Assembly (NCBI GenBank): GCA_945905925.1
Contig: CAMDQN010000006.1
Span: 1 to 64,000 of the forward strand
Length of the DNA stretch: 64,000 nucleotides
Direction of reading: 5' to 3'
DNA from: Singulisphaera sp. GP187
Lineage (GTDB): Bacteria > Planctomycetota > Planctomycetia > Gemmatales > Gemmataceae
In this document: positions 37,788-48,283 of the stretch, piece after piece
Numbering within the stretch: position 1 is the first letter of the stretch
Layout of the letters: every line of letters starts with the position of its first letter
Notes under the pieces: model-generated
Told to the model about the DNA's origin: nothing
The model's database searches: none
What the model saw: only the letters and a program-made list of their open reading frames with translations
Made by a program: the position numbers and the translations under genes

Positions 37788-39143
37788 TCATTTCTTGGGC
37801 GGGGCGTTGAGCGGTGCCCACTTCGGGTTCACGAGGGTCGCGTTCCAGGCGTCGAGTTCTTTTTGTAGCGCCGCGGCGATGTCCGCCTTCGTGCCGGCCA
37901 GATCGGTCTTCTCACTCCCGTCCGCCGACAGATCATACAACTCGGCTGGCTTCTTTCCCATTCGTACCAGCTTGTACGAGCCCTTACGAACGGAGATGTT
38001 GGTGCCGCCGCCCGTCCGCCAGAAGAGCGCGCGGTCGGCGAGCGAGGTCTTCGCCTCCCCCTTCAGGTGCGGCACCAGGTTCACGCCGTCGAGTGTCACA
38101 CCCTTCGGGGCTTCGCCGCCGGCCGCGGCGACCGCCGTCGGGAACACATCGAGCGAGCTGACCGCGTCGGCGAACTGGCCTGGCTTCAGCACCGCCGGCC
38201 ACGACACCACGAACGGCACCCGCACGCCCCCTTCGTAGAGCTGCCCTTTCTCGCCGCGCAGCGGCGTGTTGCGGCTGTTCGTGACGCTCGCCGGGCCGCC
38301 GTTATCGCTGAAGAAGAACACCAGCGTGTTCTCGGTCAGTTGGTGTTCCTTGAGCGTTGCCAGCAGCTTGCCGACGGCGTCGTCCAGACCGCACACCATC
38401 GCCGCGTACTTCCGGCGCTTCTCGTCGTCGATGGCCTTCGCACGGTCCAGGTACTTGTCCGGGGCTTGCAGCGGCGTGTGCGGGGCGTTGAACGCCAGGT
38501 ACAGGAAGAATGGCTCCTTCTTGTGGGCCGTCACGAACGCCGCGGCCTCGCGGCCGAGGGCGTCGGTCAGGTACTCCTTCTCCTCCACCGGCTTGTCGTT
38601 CCGCAGCAGCGGGATGAAGTACTCCTGCTTGGCTTTCGCCGGGTCGGTCTTGAACTGGTTGTGGTCGAAGTACTGGTGTCCGCCGCCGAGCAGCCCGAAG
38701 TACTCGTCGAACCCGCGACGGTTCGGGTGGAACGACGGGTGCGCGCCGAGGTGCCACTTCCCGACGGCACCGGTGAGGTAACCGACCTTCTTCAGCGCGT
38801 CGGCGATGGTCACCTGGTCGAGCGGCAGGCCGACTTCTTTGTCATCCGGGAGAAATCGCGGGTTGTTCTCGTGGCCGAACCGCTGCTGGTAGCGACCGGT
38901 GAGCAGGCCGGCGCGGGTGGGCGAACAGACGGGGCACGAGACGTAGCCGCTGGTGCAAACGACCCCGGACTTCGCCAGCGCGTCGAGGTGCGGGGTGGGG
39001 ATGTCCTTGCACCCCTGGAAGCCCACGTCGGCGGACCCGAGGTCGTCCGCCACGATGACGACGACGTTCGGCGTCTTCGCCGGCTCGGCGGCGGTGGCGA
39101 CCGAACACGCCAGCACCGCGAGCGTAACCAAAGTGGTTCGCAT
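37788..39143 (-). CDS. secreted type I sulfatase
   Basis: 451 residues (MRTTLVTLAVLACSVATAAE signal). VADDLGSADVG, Cys73 in CSPTR (Thr in place of the commoner Ser), AVGKWHLGAHPSFHPNRRGF, YLAFNAPHTPLQAP and FFSDNGGPASVTNSRNTPLR are present. The pattern resembles N-acetylgalactosamine-type sulfatases with an FDEYFG segment. Ends with KWAPLNAPPKK. Starts 14 bases after the upstream sulfatase, same operon. Confidence 0.9.
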   Translation of the reverse strand: MRTTLVTLAVLACSVATAAEPAKTPNVVVIVADDLGSADVGFQGCKDIPTPHLDALAKSGVVCTSGYVSCPVCSPTRAGLLTGRYQQRFGHENNPRFLPDDKEVGLPLDQVTIADALKKVGYLTGAVGKWHLGAHPSFHPNRRGFDEYFGLLGGGHQYFDHNQFKTDPAKAKQEYFIPLLRNDKPVEEKEYLTDALGREAAAFVTAHKKEPFFLYLAFNAPHTPLQAPDKYLDRAKAIDDEKRRKYAAMVCGLDDAVGKLLATLKEHQLTENTLVFFFSDNGGPASVTNSRNTPLRGEKGQLYEGGVRVPFVVSWPAVLKPGQFADAVSSLDVFPTAVAAAGGEAPKGVTLDGVNLVPHLKGEAKTSLADRALFWRTGGGTNISVRKGSYKLVRMGKKPAELYDLSADGSEKTDLAGTKADIAAALQKELDAWNATLVNPKWAPLNAPPKK

Positions 39144-39156
39144 CACTCGCCCTCCT

Positions 39157-40656
39157 TCACTTGGGTTGAGGCTCGTCGCGGCCGACCGGCCGCAACCCCG
39201 TTCCGGTCGTTTTGGTCAGCGAATCGCCGAGGTCTTTCCGGACGCTCTCGGCGAACGCCGTGAGTCGCTTTACCACATCCGGGTGGGCCGCCGACACGTC
39301 CTTCGCTTCGCCGGGGTCGGCGGACAGGTCGAACAGGCTCAGGCCGATCTTCTCCACCTTGTATCCGTGGCGACTGGCGATGCCGCGGACCCCCGATTCT
39401 TCGATCGCGTTCGGTTTGATGTTGGCGTGGTTGGCGGGTTTGCCGTCTTTGCCCGGTGGGCCGTCCACGGTGAGGTAGTCGTGGGGGAAGTGCAGCTTCC
39501 ACTGGCCCATCCGGACCGCGCGTAACTCGCTCCCGGAGAAGTACACGAACGATTCGCGGCCCTTCGCCCCCTTCTCGCCGAGAAGCAGCGCGGATTGATC
39601 GACGCCGTCGATCGCCGCTTTCGGCGCTGCGGCACCGGCCAACTTCGCCAGTGTCGGCAGCAGGTCCAAACCGGTGACGAGTTCGTCGCTGACCCGTCCG
39701 GCGGGCACTTTGCCCGGCCACCGCACGAGAAGCGGGACCCGAACGCCGCCCTCGAAGGCGGTCAGTTTCCCCTCACGGAACGGGGCGGCACGGCCGGCGT
39801 GCGTGCCGTAGCTCAGGAACGGCCCGTTATCGGACAGGAACACCACCAGCGTGTCGTTCTCCACCCCGCACGTTTTGAGTTCCTTCAACACCTCCCCGAC
39901 CGACCAGTCGAGTTCCTCCACCACGTCGCCGTACAGTCCGCGGGCCGACTTCCCCTTGAACCTCTCGGAAGCGAAGATCGGCACGTGCGGCAGGTAGAGG
40001 AAGAACGGCTTCGACTTGTTGGCCCGGATGAAGGCGGTCGCCTTCTCGGTGAACCGCCGGGTGAACCCGCTCTGGTCGGGATCGGCCTCGACGCGCTTGT
40101 CGTTCTCGAAGAAGGGCAGCGGCGGGATGTCGCGGACGGTCGGGTGGAGCGGGCCGTTGTCGTTCGAGTAGGGCAACCCGGCCCACTCGTCGAACCCGTT
40201 GTTCGTCGGGAAGAACTTGGGCCGGGTGCCGAGGTGCCACTTCCCGAAACACGCGGTGGCGTAGCCCTTGGGTTTCAGCACCTCGGGGAGGAGCGTTTCG
40301 TCCGGGTGGATGCCGGTGGTGCTGGTGTGGTTGAGCGCGCCCGCCATGCCCAAACGGTTCGGGTAGCACCCGGACATCAGCGCCGCCCGCGACGCCGTAC
40401 ACACCGGCTGGGCGACCTGGGCGACGCAGAAGCTGGTGAACCGGGTGCCGTCCTTCGCGAGCGAATCGAGGTGCGGGGTGCGGAGGTCTTTGGCCCCGTA
40501 GCAGCCCGCGTCGGCGTAGCCCATGTCGTCCGCGACGATGAGCACGATGTTCGGCTTCTTCGCCGGCTCGGCAGCCGGGGACGCCGGGAGGAAAGAGAGC
40601 CAGAGGGCGAGAACAGCCGCTCCGGTTCCGAGCGTGGGTCGTCGGGTCGCCATCAT
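39157..40656 (-). CDS. secreted sulfatase with CTASR maturation motif
   Basis: 499 residues; the first ATG at 40656 overlaps the stop of the upstream DUF4832 gene (ATGATGG), so translation is coupled. Signal peptide about 1-29. VADDMGYADAGCYG, Cys86 in CTASR (C-x-A-x-R, the variant recognised by anaerobic-type maturases as well), CFGKWHLGTRPKFF, FLYLPHVPIFA and LSDNGPFLSYGTH. The C-terminal part has a GPPGKDGKP insert typical of larger planctomycete sulfatases. Substrate unknown. Confidence 0.9.
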   Translation of the reverse strand: MMATRRPTLGTGAAVLALWLSFLPASPAAEPAKKPNIVLIVADDMGYADAGCYGAKDLRTPHLDSLAKDGTRFTSFCVAQVAQPVCTASRAALMSGCYPNRLGMAGALNHTSTTGIHPDETLLPEVLKPKGYATACFGKWHLGTRPKFFPTNNGFDEWAGLPYSNDNGPLHPTVRDIPPLPFFENDKRVEADPDQSGFTRRFTEKATAFIRANKSKPFFLYLPHVPIFASERFKGKSARGLYGDVVEELDWSVGEVLKELKTCGVENDTLVVFLSDNGPFLSYGTHAGRAAPFREGKLTAFEGGVRVPLLVRWPGKVPAGRVSDELVTGLDLLPTLAKLAGAAAPKAAIDGVDQSALLLGEKGAKGRESFVYFSGSELRAVRMGQWKLHFPHDYLTVDGPPGKDGKPANHANIKPNAIEESGVRGIASRHGYKVEKIGLSLFDLSADPGEAKDVSAAHPDVVKRLTAFAESVRKDLGDSLTKTTGTGLRPVGRDEPQPK

Positions 40657-42665
40657 TCCACCATTTTGAGTCGTGTATCGGTGAGATCGAAGGTTCCCCG
40701 GCCGTCGCGGGGCAGGCTGAAGCGGAGGGTGGTCTCCTCCTTGAACTTGGCTTTGATTTCAAACTCGATGACGTGTTCCTTCCAATCCTTGGTGAGCGGG
40801 AGTTGAGCTTCCCGGGACACCTTGCGCCAACCGTCGGTCAGTTCAAAGTCCACGGTTCGATCCGGCGTGCCGCGCACGCGAACGGCGAAGCGGTAGCGGC
40901 CGGCGTCGAGTTTCGCTCCGTTGCCGAGGGTGTAGTTCAGGCTGGCACCCGGGCCGAAGTCTCCGGTGGCTCGAATAACGCGGTCGCTTTTCGGGCCGTC
41001 GGCGAGGATCTGTTTCTCCAACCGCTCGTTCGGACCGTCGAGTGCCCAGTAGCGCGACGGGTTGATCAGTTCCCGTTTGGGGTCGGGGGTCCACGGCGTC
41101 ACGGCTTCCACCCGCGGCACCGGCGGCGCCTTCATCGCCCGGAGCTTGTCCGGCACGGTGTAATGAAGGCTGTCGTCGAAGGCGGGGCTGTCGAACGTGA
41201 CGTTCTTCAATGCGGCTTCGGCCGGCGGCTTGCCGACGCCGACGAAGCCCAGCGGGTGCCAGCCGCCGCGGAAGTAGTTCTCGATCGCGAACCGGGCGCT
41301 CGGCGACAGACCGCCCTGACGATCGAGGATGGCGAGGGCGAAGACGTACTGCCCCGGTTTGATGTCTTTCGGCAGCGTGGCGTGGCCTTCGTTGCGGTGC
41401 GCCACGGCCGGGCGGCGGTAGGCGAAGGTCGGACTGTCCCAGTCCTCGCCCGGCAGCCACTTGCGGACGTCGATGCCGTCCAGCGGCGCGGACCAGACGG
41501 GCTTTTTCGTCGCGGGATCGAGGAGCGCGACGCCCACGGGCCAGTCGAGGTAAAAGGGGGCGCTGCCGGTGTTGCGCACAGTGAGCTTCACCGTCAGTTT
41601 CTTGCCCGGCTCCGGGGTGAGCGGGTAGCCGACGGAATCGATGACGAACCGGTAGCCGAAGGCCTTTTGAACCTCTGCCGTTCCCGCCAGCACGTCGCGG
41701 TCGGTCGGGTCGTAGTTGTCGATCCAGCCGAGATAGCTCGCGTGATAGAGGCGAATCTTGTCGACCATGTAGCGCCGGTACTCCGGCACCTTCATGGTCT
41801 CGTCGGGCGTGAGTCCGAACGTCTCCTTCGGCTTCGCGTCCGGGCGCTGCTTCTGCCAGTTGTATTCCACTTCGCCCTCGATCGGCGCGCGCTTCCAGAT
41901 GTCCTTGTGGACGTTGAGGGCCTGCCAGGGGAACTGGCTCTTCGGGCCGTCGGGCGGTTCGCGGGTGATGTTGGCGAAGGTGTCGTAGTAAACGCCGAAC
42001 CCGGCCGCCATGAACTCGGCGTCCGTGTGCCGGACGAGTACGGGCTTGTTCTTGAACGCCTTCTGAAACGCCTCCGCGAGCGAGCGGCGCTGGTCGGCCG
42101 TCGGCGCGGGGTTGTGGTGCTCGCCGAAGCGACCGATGAGGCCCATTTGCACCGCGAAGATGCGGGGGTCGTCGTCCCACGCCTTACCCAATTTGGCGAC
42201 GAGCGCTTTGAGCCGCTCCTGAAACGCGGGGCTGTCGTAGTCGAAGGCGTGCAGGTCGGCGGGCCAGTGCTGCTCCGGCTTCTGCGGCGTTCCCGCGACC
42301 CCGTTCCAGTCGAGGTACACGCGGGGCACGAGCTTGACGTTCAGTTCCTCGAAGCGCTTGCCCTTGTGCATGGTGATTTTGTTCGTGTGGGCGACGATGC
42401 GATCGACAGAATCACCCGCGCCGACCTCGATGTCGCTCCACCGGATGTACGCGCGCTTCACCAGCCCGTAGCCGTCCGGCTTGTAGTCGCGGAAGCCTTT
42501 CAGCGGGTTGTTGATCGCGTCCGGGAACTCGCCCGGCACCACCGTGACCCAACCGTCCTGAACGGAGGTTCCGGCGGTCCTCAGAGGCGGCGGGTCGGCG
42601 GCAGCGCCGCGCCCCACAGTCGGGAGCGCGGCGACCACGACAGCGACGAGAAAACGGTGGTTCAT
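40653..42665 (-). CDS. secreted DUF4832 glycosidase-like protein with C-terminal carbohydrate-binding-like domain
   Basis: 670 residues from MNHRFLVAVVVAALPTVGRG (signal). Residues 35-330 form a TIM-barrel-like part (NPLKGFRDYKPDGYGLVKRA, LVPRVYLDWNG, IFAVQMGLIGRFGEHHN). About 345-480 is the DUF4832 beta-sandwich (LTVRNTGSAPFYLDWPVGVA). The last 140 residues (ATGDFGPGASLNYTLGNGAK to FSLPRDGRGTFDLTDTRL) resemble a carbohydrate-binding beta-sandwich. The barrel suggests glycoside hydrolysis; the catalytic acids were not assigned. First in a coupled pair with the sulfatase at 39157. Confidence 0.7.
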   Translation of the reverse strand: MNHRFLVAVVVAALPTVGRGAAADPPPLRTAGTSVQDGWVTVVPGEFPDAINNPLKGFRDYKPDGYGLVKRAYIRWSDIEVGAGDSVDRIVAHTNKITMHKGKRFEELNVKLVPRVYLDWNGVAGTPQKPEQHWPADLHAFDYDSPAFQERLKALVAKLGKAWDDDPRIFAVQMGLIGRFGEHHNPAPTADQRRSLAEAFQKAFKNKPVLVRHTDAEFMAAGFGVYYDTFANITREPPDGPKSQFPWQALNVHKDIWKRAPIEGEVEYNWQKQRPDAKPKETFGLTPDETMKVPEYRRYMVDKIRLYHASYLGWIDNYDPTDRDVLAGTAEVQKAFGYRFVIDSVGYPLTPEPGKKLTVKLTVRNTGSAPFYLDWPVGVALLDPATKKPVWSAPLDGIDVRKWLPGEDWDSPTFAYRRPAVAHRNEGHATLPKDIKPGQYVFALAILDRQGGLSPSARFAIENYFRGGWHPLGFVGVGKPPAEAALKNVTFDSPAFDDSLHYTVPDKLRAMKAPPVPRVEAVTPWTPDPKRELINPSRYWALDGPNERLEKQILADGPKSDRVIRATGDFGPGASLNYTLGNGAKLDAGRYRFAVRVRGTPDRTVDFELTDGWRKVSREAQLPLTKDWKEHVIEFEIKAKFKEETTLRFSLPRDGRGTFDLTDTRLKMVE

Positions 42666-42769
42666 GGGTGCCGAGGGTGAAGCGTTTCTCGGGCCCGCGG
42701 GCGCGAGAAGGGGTTGTACGAGCGAGTGCCCGTGCGGACGGCGGTTCTCTCCGACACACCGGAAGCGTG

Positions 42770-45028
42770 CTACTTGCGGAACCCCGATTCGGTCCCGGGT
42801 CGTTTGATGGCCGCTTCGTTGATCGTGTCCTTCTTCCAGTCGCGTGCCATCTGCACGTCCGCAGCGACGCTCTCGGTTTGCTTGGGGATGTCCACCACCC
42901 CGGCGCGGTTGTAGAGCACGGGCTGAACGTACTGGCCGGTGTACGCGGCGGAGTAGTTCTTCCAATGGGTCAACGCGGTTTCCAGGTGCTTCACCGCGGC
43001 CGTCTTGTGCTTCTCGTCCCCGGTCTTGTCGAAGAGTGCGAGGTCGCAGGCGCCGCGAATCTTCTCCGCGTAGTAGAGTCCGAGGTGCGACATCGCTTCG
43101 ATGTCGTCGAGTGTGGCCGCGTATTCTTTGGCATCAGCCGCCGGGGTGACCCCGGCCCGGCGCAGTTCGGGCAACGCCTTCAGCGCGTTCGTCGCGTTGG
43201 CGTGCAGGGTGTCGGCGATCTCCAGAGGGGTGACACCGTCCGCCTTTTTCTGCGCGAGAACCGCGGTTCGCCACTCGATGACGTTCTGCACCTTGGCACC
43301 CGGCATCGTACCGCCTTCGATGAAGTCGCGCACGGTGTAGAAGCCCGATTTTCGGCGGCACGCCTCGGGGAACCATTTCAGGTCGATGTCGCCCCAGAAG
43401 AACCGCGTGATGTACGGAAACGTCTTCGACGCATCGGCCCAGGCGGCGGTGAGTTTCGCCGCATCGGCGCCAGGAAATCGTGCGGCGACCAGCCTCTCGA
43501 AGGTGCCCGCCGGCAGTTCGGGGTCGTACGCCAGCCGGCCCCACAGCGCGAACGAGAGCCACTGCTTTTGCATCACCGTCTGGCGCTTCGGGCCGGCGTC
43601 CTTGGTGAGAAAGTCGCGCCCCCAGACGTAGCCGTCCGGCCCCATGTAGAAGCCCGCGATCTTGTCCTTGCCGGGTATCCCCTTGATGTAAGCGCGGGCG
43701 TAACCCACGTCGGCCCAGCGGAAGCTGTAGATGTCGTCGTTGCGCACGGTGAGCCAGGTGCGCAACTTGGGGCCGAGCAGCGGCAGCAGCGGCTTGATGG
43801 TGATCGGTTCGGGGATCGAGTACATGTGCGCGACGGAGTACTTGAAGCTCAGATCGAGCGGGCACGGAAGGTCGGCGAACTCCTTCTTGATCTCTTCCAG
43901 TCCCGTCATGTGGAACCGGTGGATGAGGCGGAACTTCCGCTCGGGGGTGTCCTTCAGACCGTCCCGGATGCCTTCACCGTAGGTCTTCCAGAGCCACTGC
44001 TCCTTGGTCACGTCCTTGAACTCGTTGGGCTTCATGTTTTCGCCGGCGGTGATTCCGAAGCCGGCCAGCAGCGGGTACGTCTTGATCGTTTCACGAACGG
44101 CGGCGCGGAAGTACTCGATCGTCCGCGGCGCCGTCTTGTCTCCGGTAATGCGATCCTTACCTTCGGCCCCGAACAAGAACGTGTTCCAGGTGAACCAGTA
44201 CACCTCGATGCCGCGGTCCTTCGCTAATCGCATGACCTCACGCCAGAACTTGATCTTGTCGTCGATGGTCAGCTTCTTCAGCACCTCGCGGTTGGCGAGC
44301 ATTTTGGGGCGGACGAAGTCGTCCCCGTTCGGTCCGAAGCTGGCGTCGAGTTTCTCCTTGGTCCGCCACACGTCGTCCAGCGCGACGTTCGGGAACTCGG
44401 GCACTTTCACGATGCTGGGGAACGGGTTGAGCGACCAAAGCGAGATCAGGTTGTACCGGTGCCGGGCCATGTCGTCGAACAGCTCCCGCCAGAAGTCCGT
44501 GCTCCACATTTCCGGGATGTTGGCCTGGGCCGCGTCGCAGGGGTCGGTGTAACTCGGCGTCCGCAGGTCGAGCGGGATGTTGAACTTGATGCCGCGCTGC
44601 TCGATGTGCGGCTTGTGGTCGGAGTCCTTGAGTTTGTCCAACCGGCCGGTGCGAATCGCCTCGGCGACGTCCAACCCGCCGTACATCGCGCCGACTTCCG
44701 TGCCCCCGGTGACCGTAACGTTCCGCTGCTTGTCCCCGTACCCCACGCGAATGCTGCAGGTCTGCTCGACACCCGCACCGTCCTTGAGGACGAGGAGCGT
44801 CACGCGGGTCTTGAATTCGTCTTTGCCGAGGGCTGCGGCTTGTGCCTTCGCCTCGCGCAGAATCTCCGCCGCGGCGAATTGGCCGGGCGCACCGGTCGCG
44901 GAAGTGGCCGCCACTTCGACGTCAGCCGCCGCCGCAGGGGCCGCGAAAACGAAGCTCAGGGCGGCCATTCCCGCGACGACAGGGGCCAGGAACGGCCGCC
45001 GCAGAAACCGGGAGCGTGCGCGTCGCAT
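42770..45028 (-). CDS. alpha-glucuronidase-like (GH67/GH20-type) secreted protein
   Basis: 752 residues with a signal peptide (FLAPVVAGMAALSFVFAAPA). After a small N-terminal domain, residues about 140-480 form a barrel with IEQRGIKFNIPLDLRTPSYT (the typical entry strand of GH67/GH20-like enzymes), DDMARHRYNLISLWSLNPFP, GIEVYWFTWNTFLFGAEGKD and LAGFGITAGENMK (a possible catalytic Glu). A helical C-terminal domain follows (AMSHLGLYYAEKIRGACDLA). The pattern fits the group often annotated as carbohydrate-binding family 6 proteins. Probably removes uronic acid or other end sugars; not certain. It starts five bases after the epimerase stop. Confidence 0.65.
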   Translation of the reverse strand: MRRARSRFLRRPFLAPVVAGMAALSFVFAAPAAAADVEVAATSATGAPGQFAAAEILREAKAQAAALGKDEFKTRVTLLVLKDGAGVEQTCSIRVGYGDKQRNVTVTGGTEVGAMYGGLDVAEAIRTGRLDKLKDSDHKPHIEQRGIKFNIPLDLRTPSYTDPCDAAQANIPEMWSTDFWRELFDDMARHRYNLISLWSLNPFPSIVKVPEFPNVALDDVWRTKEKLDASFGPNGDDFVRPKMLANREVLKKLTIDDKIKFWREVMRLAKDRGIEVYWFTWNTFLFGAEGKDRITGDKTAPRTIEYFRAAVRETIKTYPLLAGFGITAGENMKPNEFKDVTKEQWLWKTYGEGIRDGLKDTPERKFRLIHRFHMTGLEEIKKEFADLPCPLDLSFKYSVAHMYSIPEPITIKPLLPLLGPKLRTWLTVRNDDIYSFRWADVGYARAYIKGIPGKDKIAGFYMGPDGYVWGRDFLTKDAGPKRQTVMQKQWLSFALWGRLAYDPELPAGTFERLVAARFPGADAAKLTAAWADASKTFPYITRFFWGDIDLKWFPEACRRKSGFYTVRDFIEGGTMPGAKVQNVIEWRTAVLAQKKADGVTPLEIADTLHANATNALKALPELRRAGVTPAADAKEYAATLDDIEAMSHLGLYYAEKIRGACDLALFDKTGDEKHKTAAVKHLETALTHWKNYSAAYTGQYVQPVLYNRAGVVDIPKQTESVAADVQMARDWKKDTINEAAIKRPGTESGFRK

Positions 45029-45032
45029 GAAA

Positions 45033-45797
45033 TCACCTCGGGGCGTTAACGTCGTCCTGTGGAGAGTAACCGAGAACGGTGCGGGCGACGGTCAGATCCC
45101 ACCGCGTGCCGGAGTTGGCCGACATGCCGTTCACGATCCGGAACGGCTCGGGCAACGGGGCACACAGGCAGCAGTCCATCAGGTGCAGGAAGTCGCGGTC
45201 GGACAGCCACATCTGGCGGAACCACTCCCCTCGCTCGGCGGGCAGTTCGCCCGGCACGTTCGCCCCGCGCCACACCCACCCGATGCGAACCGCGATCACT
45301 TCCAACCCGCGAACCGCCGCGAACTGCCGACCGACCCGCTCGCCGAGCAACTTGGTGGCCGCATACGCCCCGCTGAACCGGTCCGCGCCGTCGGCGGTGT
45401 ATTTCAAACCCGGCTTGGGCGGCAGGGTCTCGCTGATCGGCACCGGCGGGCCGTCCTGGTAGCCGCCCATCACATGGTTCGAGCTGGCGAACACCACCCG
45501 CCGCACGCCCTGAACTGCCGCGGCTTCGTACACGTTCAACATGCCGTCCACGTTCGGCCCCACCAGGTCCGGCCAGTCGTGGTAGGCCACCGGGTTGCCC
45601 GCCAGGTGAACGACCGCTGCCACCCCGTCAAAATGACGCGTCCAGGCGCCCCACGAACTGAGGTCGGTCGCGTGAACACCGTCGCCGCCGGAGCGGTCGA
45701 GCAGCACCAACCGGGTGCGGTTGCGCAGGTGGGCCGCGAGTTTCGCCCCGAGGTTGCCGCTCGCGCCGGTGATCAGCACCGATTCGGGCAGCGTCAC
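45033..45797 (-). CDS. NAD-dependent epimerase/dehydratase (extended SDR)
   Basis: 254 residues from a GTG that overlaps the preceding stop (GTGA), so it is coupled to the sulfatase-glycosidase gene. SVLITGASGNLGAKLAAHLR is the NAD-binding loop, HLAGNPVAYHDWPDLVGPNV and VVFASSNHVMGG are typical of uronate dehydrogenase-like SDRs, and YAATKLLGE provides the Y-x-x-x-K pair. It is similar in length and motifs to uronate dehydrogenases or hexose epimerases that act on D-galacturonate or D-glucuronate. Cytoplasmic. It fits catabolism of released uronic acids. Confidence 0.8.
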   Translation of the reverse strand: MTLPESVLITGASGNLGAKLAAHLRNRTRLVLLDRSGGDGVHATDLSSWGAWTRHFDGVAAVVHLAGNPVAYHDWPDLVGPNVDGMLNVYEAAAVQGVRRVVFASSNHVMGGYQDGPPVPISETLPPKPGLKYTADGADRFSGAYAATKLLGERVGRQFAAVRGLEVIAVRIGWVWRGANVPGELPAERGEWFRQMWLSDRDFLHLMDCCLCAPLPEPFRIVNGMSANSGTRWDLTVARTVLGYSPQDDVNAPR

Positions 45798-48283
45798 GGC
45801 TTCTCCCCGGTGATCTCGCTGAGCAGTTTGAAGAACCCCTTCTTCCGCCCGCTGCTCGTCTTCCAGTTCACCGGCACGCTCTGGAAGCCCTCGTCGAACC
45901 CCTCGCCCTTCATGCGGAAGTCGAAGTACCCCCACGAGGCATACTCGGTCACCGCCGCGACGAAGTTGTTCTCGGGCTTGTCGAAGTTGAAGTGGTCGTC
46001 CTCGTTGAACAGGATCGGCATCGGGCGGTAACCGTCCACCTTGCGGGTCTGCTGCACCATCTCGGTGATCCGCTTCGGCTCCTTCACGCCGTTGCCGTGC
46101 AGCAGCAGGAAGTCGGACGCCTTCACCACGTTCGGCTTGGGGATCGCCCCGCCCCCGTAACTCGTGCCCGCGAGCAGCGGGTGCTTCTTCTCCGCGCTCC
46201 GCTTCTTCACCCGCTCGATCAGCTCGTGGACGCGCTCCGGCTTCAGGATGTCGTGGTCGTAGGCTTTCACGTTGCACTCGTTGTTCACCTCGACCAGAAC
46301 GTTCGTGTACTTCCTGGCGACGAGCCAGTCGACGGCTGCATCAACGCCCGCGATAACGGCCTTCTCGTCCTTCACCCGCTCGTCCTGGCCGAAGTAGTAC
46401 AAGCCGAGGACGACCACCATGCCCAGCTCGTCGGCCTTATCGATCACCTTCGCCAGTCGGCGCATGTATTTCTCGTCGAGCGTGCCGTCGGCGTTGACGG
46501 CCGAGTTGTGCCACGGCTGCGCCTTCGAGTACCCCTCCGGGCTGCCCCCCTGCAGGTTCAGCGTGACGGCCAGCAGTCCGTGCTTCCGCCAGGTCGGCAT
46601 CATCTCGATGAACTCGGCCGTGTTGCGGTCGGCGTCCCACTTCTTGGTGTCCGGGTACGCCCACCGCGCCGCCGTCTCCGGGTTGCGGTCGTCGAACGTC
46701 GCCTGCACCATCCGGCTGTTCATCAACAGCCCTTCGACCGGCCTGTCGTTCCAGTTGCGGCCCTTGTACGTCGGCTGGCCGTTGATGTAGAACCGGTCCT
46801 TTTCGATGCCGACGGCGGTCTTGCGCTTCGGGGCCGCATCTGGGAGCAGCGCGGGCTGCGCGCGAGTCCTCTTCAACTCGGCCGACAACACCTCCCGCAT
46901 CGCCTCCAGCTTGGCGGCGTGCTTGGCGTCCGCGGCGCGGTTCTTCATCTCGTCCGGGTCGGTGGCGAGGTCGTACAGCTCCTCCGGCACGCGGGGTTGA
47001 AGGTAGCGGATGTACTTCCAGCCGTCCTGGATCACCGCCGTGTACCACGGCACCTTCTGGTAGATCGCTTGGTTCGGATCGGCGCTGATCTGCTCGGCGA
47101 CCGCGTCGCCGTAGTTGTCGCCGGTGTGCTCGTACAGGCACGGGTGGCCCCACCCGGCGGCGGGGTTCTTCAGGAGCGGGGTGAGGTCGCGACCGTGGAG
47201 TGCGTGTTCGCCTTTGGGCGGGGCGACGCCCGCGGCGGCGAAGAAGGTGGCGACGAGGTCCGGGGCCGTAGCCCGTTCCTTGCACACCTTGCCCGCCGGG
47301 GTGACGCCCGGCCACGACACGATCAGCGGGGACCGGAAGTTCGGCTCGTAGGGCGCGATTTTCATCCGCATCCCGTGTTCGCCCATCGCGAACCCCTGAT
47401 CCGCCGTGTAGACGACGAGGGTGTTCTCCAACTGCCCGCTCTTCTTCAGCGCCTGCACGAGTTCGCCGACGCCCTCGTCGATGGCCGGGACGCACTCGTT
47501 CATCTGCCGGACCCAGGCGGCGTACTCGATCCCTTTCTTATCCTGACCGACGTCGCCGAACTTTTCCCCACTCGGCCCGGCGTGGATGGCCCCGTCCGGC
47601 TCCTTCCGCCAGGCGAGCGTGTCCTTCAGGTAGTCCGGCTTACCCGGCCACGGGCCGAGGACGTCGGCCGGCGGGGTGACTTTGCCGTCCTTATACATCC
47701 CTTTGTGCCGGGCGGCCGGGATCGACGGCCCATGGATGCTGCCGTGGCACAGCCACAGGAACCACGGCTTGTCCTTGTCGCGCCCGGCGCCCGTGATGTA
47801 GTCCACCGCCCACTTCGTGTAGTTGTCCGCCGGGTAGCCGTCGTGCCACTCCTCCTTGCCGTTCACCTGCAGGAGTTGCTTCGTGTAGTACGCCCCGGCG
47901 TTCTCCGGGTACTGCGGGCGGTTCCAGACGATCTGGTGGTCCCAGTCGCGGCCGAAGCCGGCGTCGGTGCCGGTGTGCCACTTGCCGATGTGGGCGGTGT
48001 GGTACCCGCTGGCCCGGAAGGCGGCCGGCCAGAACGGGCACCGCTTCGGGTCGTAGGTGCTGGCCGGGTACTTGCCCTCCATCCGCATCGACTGGATGCC
48101 GTGCGGGAACCGGCCGGTGAGCAGCGACGCCCGCGACGGCATGCACCACGCCCCGAGGTACGCCCCGGTGAACCGCACCCCGGACTTCGCCAGCGCGTCG
48201 ATGTGCGGCGTCTTCACCCACCCCCAGGACTCCGGGTAGCAGCCGACCGTTCGCGTCGACTGGTCGTCGGCGTAGATGACCGG
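45794..48283 (-). pseudogene. sulfatase-glycoside hydrolase fusion, 5' end lost
   Basis: The open frame (842 codons to a GTG at 48322) lacks a signal peptide and the usual first strand: it begins abruptly at VIYADDQSTRTVGCYPESWG. The first about 13 residues are acyltransferase DNA read in another frame. Sulfatase part (to about 500): Cys60 in CMPSR, HIGKWHTGTDAGFGRDWDHQ, WLCHGSIHGPSIP and YTADQGFAMGEHG. From about 530: IEKDRFYINGQPTYKGRNWN, then a GH5-like barrel with VLVEVNNECN (acid/base) and PILFNEDDHFNFD (nucleophile). The catalytic residues are present but export is lost, so the gene is probably non-functional. Confidence 0.8.

Noticed and set aside
47691-48283. Extension of the acyltransferase frame through the sulfatase
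   Set aside because: Open by chance in GC-rich DNA; it is the wrong frame of the sulfatase and carries no acyltransferase features.
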